A DNA stretch of 64,000 bases, from NCBI RefSeq assembly GCF_014633365.1, contig NC_068346.1, positions 33,336,639 through 33,400,638 on the forward strand. Direction: 5' to 3'. Shown here piece by piece: positions 22,407-31,900 of the stretch. The stretch comes from Diospyros lotus (taxonomy: Eukaryota; Streptophyta; Magnoliopsida; Ericales; Ebenaceae). Below the pieces are notes generated by a model. It was not told the origin of the DNA and searched no databases. It saw only the letters and a list, made by a program, of their open reading frames with translations. The position numbers and the translations under genes were made by a program. Each line of letters begins with the position of its first letter. The stretch's first letter is position 1.

Positions 22407-24466
22407 TGACTGCACTCTCACCCTGCAATTAAAACACAATAAAAACAAATCATAATAAAACTTTTATATTTTTTTTTATTTTAGTGAGAGGTTTATACTC
22501 GCCAGTGTACGAGTGCAGTTATAGTCCAAATTTAAATTTATATTTTCTGGATGAATCCAGGTCGTCCACTGAGAGATTTATTTATGGCAAAAGAAAAAGA
22601 ATGTCACACACACGCACACGCATTTGGACAAATTGACAACAAGATTTTTTATGGTTTTGTTTTTAGACAACAGATACTAGAAAATAAAGTAAGGCAAAAA
22701 TTGAAATAAACATTAAACGTAAAAATATGAATTTGGATAGTGCTTGAGTTAAGACAATTTCAGTACCAACCCGTTGATTCCCAAATCTTAGCATATAAGA
22801 TTAGCAACATTAATTTAATTTCAGATATGAGGGTTTGTTATTAAATGCAATTAGAGATGATGATAGTTCTAGGTTAAGCAATCCCCATACATGATATGCG
22901 GGATTCTAATTTAAGCAACTACCATAAATCCAATTACAATTAATATACAAAACAACTAAATTAATCATCCGGGTTTGGGTATGATAGCGTTTCCAGTTCT
23001 AGTAACTCTCATACATGGCATGAAAGCTCTAAGTTAGGCTTACGCTCCAATCCAAACCTAGTGATTTTTTAATAATTAATACACACTCATACTGAAATTT
23101 AAATTAATATTACTTATTTAAAGCGCAGCTTTCTTTGGGAATCATTGGCATTGGACACTGTCCTTGCCTTAACCCAAGATTAGATTTAACTACTCATTTT
23201 TATTTGAAAGTTAATTGACAGAAATTTAAATGACGTAATTTAAATAACAGAATTTAAATGACAAGAAATTTAAAAGCATAAACTAACCGGCCATTTAGGC
23301 GGTGGATAATTAAATGACAAGAATTAAAATTGCAGAAATTTAAAGGCATAAACTAACCGACCATTTAGGCGGTGAATAATTAAATGACAAGAATTAAAAT
23401 TACAGAAATTTAAAGGCACAAATTAACCGGCCATTTAGGCGGTGAATAATAAAGTAATAATAAATGACATAAGAATTTAAAAGAAGAAAGAAAAAAAAGT
23501 AAGATTATAAGATAAAGTACTAAAGAAAATGAGAAAGAACAAGAACAATTCTCAAAGAGAGAATTATAAGGAAACAACTAAACTTTTATTCAAGAATAAT
23601 AATCACACTTACAAATGCAATCAAGTGAGCTATTTATAGGCCACAAGATGCAATACAAACCACACAATTTCAATTATTCAATTAGACATAATTATATCTA
23701 ATGGGCACTCACACACTTAAAGTTAAATGGATTTTAGCTATAATACACACCTAATATTAAATGGATTTTAGCTAAAATACATACCTAATAAAGCACTCAT
23801 AAAGTTAAATGGATTTTAGCTAAAAAACACACCTAATAAAGCTCTCACATAAAAAATAAAAATAGATTTCTATAAATTGGTTTTTAATCTTCATTAGGAT
23901 TAAAAATAATCCTTGGGCCTTCTCCAAATAATATTTTCCATGGGTTGCTCAAATTGGGCATTAATTCTTCATGGGCTTGAATTCTTCATGGACTTTAATT
24001 TTTCATGGGTTTGATTTCTTCATGGACTTTATTTCTCCATGGCTTTGATTTCTTCATGGACTTGAATTCTTCATGGACTTTAAGTCTTCATGGGTTTGAT
24101 TTCTTCATGGACTTGATTTCTCCATGGCTTTAAGTCTTTATGGGCTTGAATTCTTCATGCCTAAAAAAAATAAAAATAATTTAATGTTATTAATAAATTA
24201 TATATTATATATATGTATTACACATGGCACATATATATATTAGATTATATTATATATATATTACATGCATGCATATAATGATATATATGTATTATATATA
24301 ATTTTATATATTATTATTATTTACTTTAGAACTTCATTTCATTCATCTTTCAATTTAAATTTACATATAACCATAAAATATATATTAATATCTAATTTAA
24401 ACCATATTTAAGATCGAAAGAAGGGTATAATTATAACAAAATTTTTACAAAATTAACCACTAATCA
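22407..24466 (-). repeat. 3' LTR of the LOG-carrying element
   Basis: 2060 bases. By eye about nine substitutions and one 35-base indel against 29791-31885. Internal repeats: three copies of a roughly 65-base unit containing CCATTTAGGCGGTG (23281-23450), several TTAAATGGATTTTAGCT units (23720-23825), and about a dozen 16-18-base units of the type TTCATGGRCTTKAATTCT (23930-24160). Confidence 0.93.
23930..24160. repeat. Minisatellite within LTR
   Basis: Tandem degenerate units of 16-18 bases around TTCATGGGCTTGAATTC, alternating GGG/GGA; also present in the other LTR at about 31365-31580. LTR-internal, inherited with the element. Confidence 0.8.
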
Positions 24467-24480
24467 TACCCCCCAACTTA

Positions 24481-26294
24481 AACATTGCTAGTCCCTTAGC
24501 AAGCAGATTATACACCTGCCAAACTTTATTCACAATAACTGTATGAATGTAAAAATTTCAAATTCGAAACCGAAATGCATAAAATTAAATAAATAATTTA
24601 GCATTCTAAATCAGATTTTTGGTTAAAGGTCATACAATCTCAGGAATGGAAATTAGGATAACCAACACACAGACTTACTCCCTCGAAGTTTTGACTTCAA
24701 ATCTTACTATGGATTTTCTCTCCAATAAAAAGGATTCCTCAGGTGTACACACAAGGGGGTGCACCGTTATAAGAGTAAATGCAGAACAAGTTCAAAACTC
24801 GGTGCCATCCCAAATACAAGGAACGTATTTTCATGAAAGAACAAGGAAATTGACATAGCTTCATGATTGGAATAATGCTCTAGATGAGTAACTTCTGAAT
24901 TTAAACATGATTCCCTACTCCAAACTTGAATTCTGAGATCACATGATTTATAGCATCAAAAGGGACCGGACTGGGTTGTAATGGGGCTATAAGGTTAATA
25001 CGGGTTGTCAAAGAAAAGGTAGAGTGTGCAAAGGGTGTGTCGGGATTTTTTTTTTTTTTTTTTTTTTTTAGCATTCATTTTGAAACAGTTATGCTGAATA
25101 GCTAAGAGAATTTGCCCCCCTTTTTTTCACTTTTTTTTTTCTTCTTTTTTTTTTCTTTTTTTTTTCTTTTTCTTTTTAAATATGAAAATAGATAAACAGA
25201 CTAATTCCCAAAATCACACCAGGTTGGATAAAATTCATATGGTTATGGGTTAAACGAGGGTAACGAAAGAAGTTGTACTACAAATGGCTCAAATGGGCTA
25301 ACAAGAGGTTGATTTAAAGAAAAAAAATAGGCTCAAAATGAAAGAAATTGATCCCCCTATCATGCTTCTCAGTCATCTAATTCATAGTTTGAAACCAGTC
25401 AAATTCATCCGCTATCATACTAGAAATTCAAAGCGAATTGATATTTTGAAGCCATTGAAAAGATAAGATAAACAAGAGAGCATATTTAGAGTAAGTGTTA
25501 TTTCACTCAGAATTAACGGTTATTAGGCTCAATAGTCTCCACTTCTGTTGAGGGATCATTCAATGTACTAATCAGCTAATTACTGTTACCTTTGACTTTA
25601 TGACCGATAACCAATTTCTAAATTTTGAATCCCTGATGAATGTAAATTACTTATTCTCATGCATAAACGTTTTCAAATGAGAAATCAATGCATTCATGTT
25701 TCGTATTGCAAACTTAACCGGCTATCAGTGCATAACTTTAAAGCTTAGGAATAGCATTATTTAAAACACATAATAATTTTTTTTTTTTTATAAGAGCAGA
25801 TAAAGATAATCAATTCTCACAAGACTATAAACTAGTAATTACAAACTCACAGTTAAATATAAACTAGATAATTCATGACTAGACCTTACACCCTCCAACT
25901 TGAATTGCAGTAATAAATCAGGGTTGTTAGGAATACCTGTAACTCCACAAGTCCATAGATTTGCTGTGAACTGCTAAAACTTAAACAACAAATGAACACA
26001 CCATATATATATATTTATATTTTCACACCAAAATAAAAATTTCATGCAAGTCATAAGATAAGCAAAATGCGTCTCAAGAGTACAAAAAGTACTCCTTACT
26101 CAGCCATCTTATCAAAGACTTTGCTAACAACATTCCACAGTTTTGTTTTGTTTTTGTTTTTTTTTTTGTTTTTTTTTGTTTTTTTTTTTTAAAGAACACA
26201 ATCAAGAAAAATTCTGCGAGTTGTACAATAACTAGATGCGTTTCAAGAGTACAAAAAGTACTCCTTACTCAGCCATCTTAATAAAGAGCATTTC
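24481..26294. other. Element interior between LOG-like sequence and 3' LTR
   Basis: No convincing ORF. Contains T-rich runs (25050-25069, 25117-25178, 26140-26190 on the + strand) and two copies of a roughly 45-base phrase, CAAGAGTACAAAAAGTACTC plus CTTACTCAGCCATCTTA, at about 26073-26110 and 26244-26281, which echo part of the ORF at 27122-27667. Confidence 0.5.
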
Positions 26295-26954
26295 TCACAG
26301 TGATAAATCTAAATTAATCGGACCTCTTTGGCGCTTGTTACTAATTGCCTTAGACCAGTCTATCCGAGGCTCATGAGGATCGTACTGTGGAACATAAGCA
26401 TGTAATTTCTCTAGCAGCTTATCAATGGTGGATGCAGAAATGAGAATCTTTCTTGCTGAACGAGAAATGAACTGTTGGTCCACAGCCTGATCAAGAAAGG
26501 AGAGTAACCCATCGAAAAAATGGTTAACATTTAAAAGTCCAATGGGTTTGGTATGGAGATTACTCTTGGCCCAGGAGATTATACAAAAGATTTCTTCAAG
26601 TGTTCCAAAACCTCCTGGTAAAGCAATGAAGGCATCTGACTGATAAATCTTACAAGCCATGCGCTCAGACATAGAAGTCGTTTCTATAAGTTGACCGCGT
26701 GTAATCCCGGAAATATGTGGTTCAGCTAAAGGGATTGGCATTATACCTACCACAGATGAATTTCCAAGATGTACAGCTTGTGAAACATAATCATTCAATC
26801 CACGACTTCCCCCTCCATATACCAAATTAATTTTTTTCTCTCCTAATTTTTTACCAAGTTCGCTCGCTGCAAGTGCATAACAAATATCGCTCCCAAGTTG
26901 AGAGCCACAAAGTACACATATGGTATTGATTCGACGAACTAACTAGCCTTCCAT
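26295..26954 (-). pseudogene. LOG-family cytokinin phosphoribohydrolase-like gene inside retrotransposon
   Basis: LOG enzymes release active cytokinin bases from riboside 5'-monophosphates in one step. The minus-strand frame from 26954 reads MEG, TAG stop (26943-26945), then RRINTICVLCGSQLGSDICY, LVYGGGSRGLN, the diagnostic PGGFGTLEE motif, and KPIGLLNVNHFFDGLL to a TGA at 26295. That is about 219 codons, the usual length of plant LOG proteins, covering N- to C-terminus with no introns, whereas plant LOG genes normally have several. So it looks like a processed cDNA copy. The segment before PGG has SERM where LOGs usually have an RK pair, though the Arg is kept. The only lesion seen is the TAG at codon 4; without readthrough there is no ATG before the conserved core. 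An upstream splice acceptor at 26975 could feed other 5' sequence into it. Confidence 0.85.
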
Positions 26955-26974
26955 GTTTGTTCCTTTTGTATGTC

Positions 26975-27079
26975 CTGAAAAGAAGTTTGGCGATCAAAAG
27001 TAGCTATACAACAATTCAACAAGAAATAAATACAAACAAAAATCATGCGTATGTATAAGTAGTTGTGATTGTGGCTCAC
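26975..27079 (-). other. Candidate intron between unknown ORF and LOG-like sequence
   Basis: Minus strand: GAGGAAGAT|GTGAGCC donor at 27079 and CTTCTTTTCAG|GACATAC acceptor ending at 26975, with pyrimidine-rich sequence before it. Removing the 105 bases would place the two ORFs on one mature transcript. Sequence-motif evidence only. Confidence 0.4.
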
Positions 27080-27121
27080 ATCTTCCTCTGGTTTTACGTC
27101 CAGAAACGGCTTAAACACTTT

Positions 27122-27667
27122 CTATGAAGCGGGGATAAGCTTCCCATCCAATTTTCTTATAGATTGGCAAACAGGGTCTTTTTTAGTCAGATTCCCAAGA
27201 CTATAGCGTTCGTGGTCACTTCTGAACTGGGTCCATAAAGCAAGAAGTTCTCTTTGCACTATTCCACATGGATGCGTCTCAAGAGTCAATCGGATATCAT
27301 CCAGAGACTCCTTACTCAGTCCATCCTTTATGAAACTAATTTTATCTTCTCGATTTATGGACGTAAACCCCACAGATTTGCATCGTGTGTTACAGGTCCA
27401 TCGAGCACATTTGTAACAACCATTCACTCTTTTCGCTCTTCTTTTCTTCGCAAAACTACTCTTCCCTAAGCCTGGAAAATGCTTAAAACTAGGTGAAGTT
27501 TCACCAGCTAATCGAACTTTTGCTTCGATCAGCCAACGAATATCTTCAGGGATGTTATTAAGCATCAACAACCTAAGTCTTTCACACCTAGCAACATAAA
27601 TTTTTTTCAAATCATTCTGCGGAAGAGATGGATAGTACTTGTGAATTTTTGAGAGATAAAGATCCAT
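27122..27667 (-). CDS. Uncharacterised 181-residue ORF of the LOG-carrying element
   Basis: Open from ATG 27667 to TAG 27122. It starts MDLYLSKIHKYYPSLPQND, is rich in Lys/Arg, and has a cysteine cluster near residues 84-95 (CYKCARWTCNTRC, spacing C-x2-C-x4-C-x3-C) preceded by a basic KKRRAKR segment. This could bind nucleic acid or metal, but I recognise no family. Beyond the stop the frame stays open (KVFKPFLDVKPEED) up to the candidate splice donor at 27079, so the TAG may be a late mutation. It lies between the gag-like ORF and the LOG-like sequence on the same strand. Confidence 0.55.
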   Translation of the reverse strand: MDLYLSKIHKYYPSLPQNDLKKIYVARCERLRLLMLNNIPEDIRWLIEAKVRLAGETSPSFKHFPGLGKSSFAKKRRAKRVNGCYKCARWTCNTRCKSVGFTSINREDKISFIKDGLSKESLDDIRLTLETHPCGIVQRELLALWTQFRSDHERYSLGNLTKKDPVCQSIRKLDGKLIPAS

Positions 27668-28340
27668 TTTTTTTTTTTAAAAAAAAAAATTATACTAAGA
27701 AGAAAGTAAAAAACTATAAACTTTACAAAAGGGATGAGAGTACCTGATCGGAGAATAACACAAAGGAGAGAAGATTGAGCTCAAGAGGGGTGACTTGCCT
27801 CATACAGATATGGAGTCTCTTATAGAGTAATGGGCATCACTATTCTACACTCGACTCGAGGCATGCCATAATTGCACCGTCAGACTTGACGTCGTTTAGC
27901 GTCTCATTTTTCAACATTTGGCAGTGTGCCTTTTTTTTTTTTTTCAACGCTCGGGGCCTCTGTTTTCAACATTTGGCAGTGTGCCTTCTTTCTTTATAGG
28001 GCAGTGTGATTGCACTGCCCAAGAAAAGATGGCTACCACCAGCGTCAATTCTGTCTCTCTCAATTCAATTTTTTTTTTTTTAATTTTGTTTTAATTTTTT
28101 TTTTTTTAGGTAAAATTTTGTAGACACCTTACCCCCCAACTTAAATTGCGTATTGTCCTCAATTGGCAATAAAAGGATAGAAGATAGGCATACCTGGCGG
28201 TCTTCAATACATAAACTCGTATGGAGAAATTTTATTTAGACTGCACATAGAGAAACACTAGTTAAGTAATGAAGAAAAGGAACAACTTATATGTATATAT
28301 ATATATAATTATTTTATTATATTTTTATTTATTTTTTTTT
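27668..28340. other. Spacer between gag-like and unknown ORFs
   Basis: No gene seen. Several long T runs (27669-27679, 27933-27945, 28069-28082, 28097-28107) and a repeated phrase, CAACATTTGGCAGTGTGCC, at about 27914 and 27968. CCCCCAACTTAAATTG at 28132 echoes the polypurine-tract region at 24469. Confidence 0.5.
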
Positions 28341-29570
28341 TTAGAATTTTTTTTTTCTTTTCTTCCAATTAAGGATCAAATGAGTGGTTGCCCACCTAAT
28401 CGTATAATATCTCCCATTCACTACACCACTTTTAAAGTTATTTTCAAAATTATATAAATTGATTTTTCTCATGAATGCACATATATATTTTGAAAATATA
28501 TCGTCCGGAGGTGTTGGTTTTATTATATCCGCGTATGGCACATTAATTTGCACAAACATCTCACACGTGTTTGGTTTAATTTGATCCTCAATAATATCGA
28601 CTAACCTAAAAGATAGAAATTGAGGGGTAAATGTGGATAAACTTATGATTTTTTCACATTTTGGCTCTCGAATTTTATCCTCTTCTTCCTCCCAGGTTTC
28701 TTCTTTTCTTACATCATTTTGGTCTTTTTCTTCCTCCAAGGCTTCATTGACATCTACCTCACTGTGATCAACCACTCTCTCTTCTTGCACCAAAGGGTGT
28801 ACTGTCCTAGGGGCATCAAGTTTCTCAATTATTTCTCCATTCCTTAAGACAGTCACTCCTATGTCCTGCTCCTGACTTTCACTTTTGATGATGGGTTTTA
28901 TTAATGGGATTTGGAGTGAGTTGGGATGGACAGGCTCTGACATGCTCAAAGTCTGTGTTAGCTGTGTCAATTGGTTCCTAATGTCCTCTGTAACTCTAAT
29001 AGTATGTTCTTGACATTTGGACATTTGTGTAAAAATTTCCATTTGGCCTTGCATAAATAGATTGAAGGTATCTTCTAATGAACTCCCATGAGGGGGTTGA
29101 TATGCATCGAATGTAGACCCTTCATTAGTTTGAAATGATTGAGGCTGGGAAAGGAAGTGCTCATGTGGTTGGGCTACAAAATCATTTTCCCATGAGAAAT
29201 TTGGATGAAAGTGTGAATTAAGGTGATATGCATCAAAGTCCGAATGGTAGTTTTCCTCATGGTTCTGGTAATACATTCTCTCATAGTTGTGTGTGTGTGT
29301 GTAACTGGATTGACCATACAATACCTCCTTAAAAGCAGGTATTATAGGGCAGTCATCCGTTAAATGAGCTGAAGTCTCACACACAGCACACCAAACCTCA
29401 ATTTCATGGTAAGTGGGTAACAAATGGGTAGTGTCTGATTGCAAATCAAAAGTGGTTTGCCTAAGAGGGTATAGATAATTCTTAAGAGGTCTAGACAAAT
29501 CAGATTCAAAATGATAATTTTCATCATGATAAGTATCTTGTGCAGACAGATTGTAGTAATTTTGAGACAT
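28341..29570 (-). CDS. Gag-like protein with zinc knuckle (LOG-carrying element)
   Basis: 409 residues from ATG 29570, intact. A zinc knuckle, CAVCETSAHLTDDC (C-x2-C-x4-H-x4-C), sits near residues 59-72, unusually close to the N-terminus; the expected upstream capsid region is missing, so this is the C-terminal portion of a Gypsy gag. Downstream is a Gln/His-rich region (residues about 75-190), a heptad-like stretch (MEIFTQMSKCQEHTIRV) and an acidic Glu/Lys-rich tail. It would package RNA if partnered. First ORF after the primer site. Confidence 0.7.
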   Translation of the reverse strand: MSQNYYNLSAQDTYHDENYHFESDLSRPLKNYLYPLRQTTFDLQSDTTHLLPTYHEIEVWCAVCETSAHLTDDCPIIPAFKEVLYGQSSYTHTHNYERMYYQNHEENYHSDFDAYHLNSHFHPNFSWENDFVAQPHEHFLSQPQSFQTNEGSTFDAYQPPHGSSLEDTFNLFMQGQMEIFTQMSKCQEHTIRVTEDIRNQLTQLTQTLSMSEPVHPNSLQIPLIKPIIKSESQEQDIGVTVLRNGEIIEKLDAPRTVHPLVQEERVVDHSEVDVNEALEEEKDQNDVRKEETWEEEEDKIREPKCEKIISLSTFTPQFLSFRLVDIIEDQIKPNTCEMFVQINVPYADIIKPTPPDDIFSKYICAFMRKINLYNFENNFKSGVVNGRYYTIRWATTHLILNWKKRKKKF

Positions 29571-29790
29571 GAGTGTAAAGTTGACAATCCAATTGCAGGT
29601 AAAGACTCAGAATGATATGAAAATACTGTTTCAAAATTCTACCTGATCTCAGTCTCATATACAATGCACAAACAAAAATAAAGTAAAAGAGAAATAGAGT
29701 TACCGATTTTATCAAGAGATGCTTATTCTTTTTTTTTTTTTTTTTTCTTTTTTTTTTTGCCTTAATCTCCCCGGCAACGGCGCCAAAATT

Positions 29791-31885
29791 TGACTGCACT
29801 CTCACCCTGCAATTAAAACACAATAAAAACAAATCATAATAAAACTTTTATATTTTTTTTTATTTTAGTGAGAGGTTTATACTCGCCAGTGTACGAGTGC
29901 AGTTGTAGTCCAAATTTAAATTTATATTTTCTGGATGAATCCAGGTCGTCCACTGAGAGATTTATTTATGGCAAAAGAAAAAGAATGTCACACACACGCA
30001 CACGCATTTGGACAAATTGACAACAAGATTTTTTATGGTTTTGTTTTTAGACAACAGATACTAGAAAATAAAGTAAGGCAAAAATTGAAATAAACATTAA
30101 ACGTAAAAATATGAATTTGGATAGTGCTTGAGTTAAGACAATTTCAGTACCAACCCGTTGATTCCCAAATTTTAGCATATAAGATTAGCAACATTAATTT
30201 AATTTCAGATATGAGGGTTTGTTATTAAATGCAATTAGAGATGATGATAGTTCTAGGTTAAGCAATCCCCATACATGATATGCGGGATTCTAATTTAAGC
30301 AACTACCATAAATCCAATTACAATTAATATACAAAACAACTAAATTAATCATCCGGGTTTGGGTATGATAGCGTTTCCAGTTCTAGTAACTCTCATACAT
30401 GGCATGAAAGCTCTAAGTTAGGCTTACGCTCCAATCCAAACCTAGTGATTTTTTAATAATTAATACACACTCATACTGAAATTTAAATTAATGTTACTTA
30501 TTTAAAGCGCAGCTTTCTTTGGGAATCATTGGCATTGGACACTGTCCTTGCCTTAACCCAAGATTAGATTTAACTACTCATTTTTATTTAAAAGTTAATT
30601 GAGAGAAATTTAAATGACGTAATTTAAATAACAGAATTTAAATGACAAGAAATTTAAAAGCATAAACTAACCGGCCATTTAGGCGGTGGATAATTAAATG
30701 ACAAGAATTAAAATTGCAGAAATTTAAAGGCATAAACTAACCGACCATTTAGGCGGTGAATAATTAAATGACAAGAATTAAAATTACAGAAATTTAAAGG
30801 CACAAATTAACCGGCCATTTAGGCGGTGAATAATAAAGTAATAATAAATGACATAAGAATTTAAAAGAAGAAAGAAAAAAAAGTAAGATTATAAGATAAA
30901 GTACTAAAGAAAATGAGAAAGAACAAGAACAATTCTCAAAGAGAGAATTATAAGGAAACAACTAAACTTTTATTCAAGAATAATAATCACACTTACAAAT
31001 GCAATCAAGTGAGCTATTTATAGGCCACAAGATGCAATACAAACCACACAATTTCAATTATTCAATTAGACATAATTATATCTAATGGGCACTCACACAC
31101 TTAAAGTTAAATGGATTTTAGCTATAATACACACCTAATATTAAATGGATTTTAGCTAAAATACATACCTAATAAAGCACTCATAAAGTTAAATGGATTT
31201 TAGCTATAATATCCACCTAATAGTTAAATGGATTTTAGCTAAAAAACACACCTAATAAAGCTCTCACATAAAAAATAAAAATAGATTTCTATAAATTGGT
31301 TTTTAATCTTCATTAGGATTAAAAATAATCCTTGGGCCTTCTCCAAATAATATTTTTCATGGGTTGCTCAAATTGGGCCTTAATTCTTCATGGGCTTGAA
31401 TTCTTCATGGACTTTAATTTTTCATGGGTTTGATTTCTTCATGGACTTTATTTCTCCATGGCTTTGATTTCTTCATGGACTTGAATTCTTCATGGACTTT
31501 AAGTCTTCATGGGTTTGATTTCTTTATGGACTTGATTTCTCCATGGCTTTAAGTCTTTATGGGCTTGAATTCTTCATGCCTAAAAAAAATAAAAATAATT
31601 TAATGTTATTAATAAATTATATATTATATATATGTATTACACATGGCACATATATATATTAGATTATATTATATATATATTACATGCATGCATATAATGA
31701 TATATATGTATTATATATAATTTTATATATTATTATTATTTACTTTAGAACTTCATTTCATTCATCTTTCAATTTAAATTTACATATAACCATAAAATAT
31801 ATATTAATATCTAATTTAAACCATATTTAAGACCGAAAGAAGGGTATAATTATAACAAAATTTTTACAAAATTAACCACTAATCA
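29791..31885 (-). repeat. 5' LTR of the LOG-carrying element
   Basis: 2095 bases. Identical in layout to 22407-24466 but with one extra TTAAATGGATTTTAGCT-type unit (35 bases, about 31190-31240). Followed by TSD TGTAG at 31886-31890. It would carry the promoter for the internal ORFs. Confidence 0.93.
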
Positions 31886-31900
31886 TGTAGCCATAATGAT

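Larger units (their letters stand above)
22407..31885 (-). mobile_element. Young non-autonomous LTR retrotransposon carrying a LOG-like gene
   Basis: Complete element, 9479 bases, TSD TGTAG at 22402-22406 and 31886-31890. LTRs 22407-24466 and 29791-31885 begin TGACTGCACT and end ACTAATCA on the + strand. A primer site complementary to plant tRNA-Asp (minus-strand TGGCGCCGTTGCCGGGGA) is at 29768-29785, and a polypurine tract (TTGGGGGG) at 24467-24480, so it is read right to left. Order: gag-like ORF (29570-28341), unknown ORF (27667-27122), LOG-like sequence (26954-26295). No protease, RT, RNase H or integrase is seen, so it depends on another element. The primer site and zinc knuckle suggest a Gypsy relative (Athila/Tat-like), which is inference. 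Confidence 0.93.

Noticed and set aside
23262..23450. Spaced direct repeats resembling a CRISPR array
   Set aside because: Three tandem copies of a 65-base unit duplicated in both LTRs of one retrotransposon in a plant genome; the intervening text is also repeated.
26295..26825. Treating the LOG-like ORF as an ordinary host gene
   Set aside because: It has no introns, lies between the LTRs of a TSD-flanked element, has a TAG at codon 4, and shares the strand of the gag-like ORF.
29768..29785. tRNA-like text
   Set aside because: Only an 18-base complement of the tRNA-Asp 3' end next to an LTR, a primer binding site; no cloverleaf. Likewise the iMet-type sites at 17511, 35556 and 63206.
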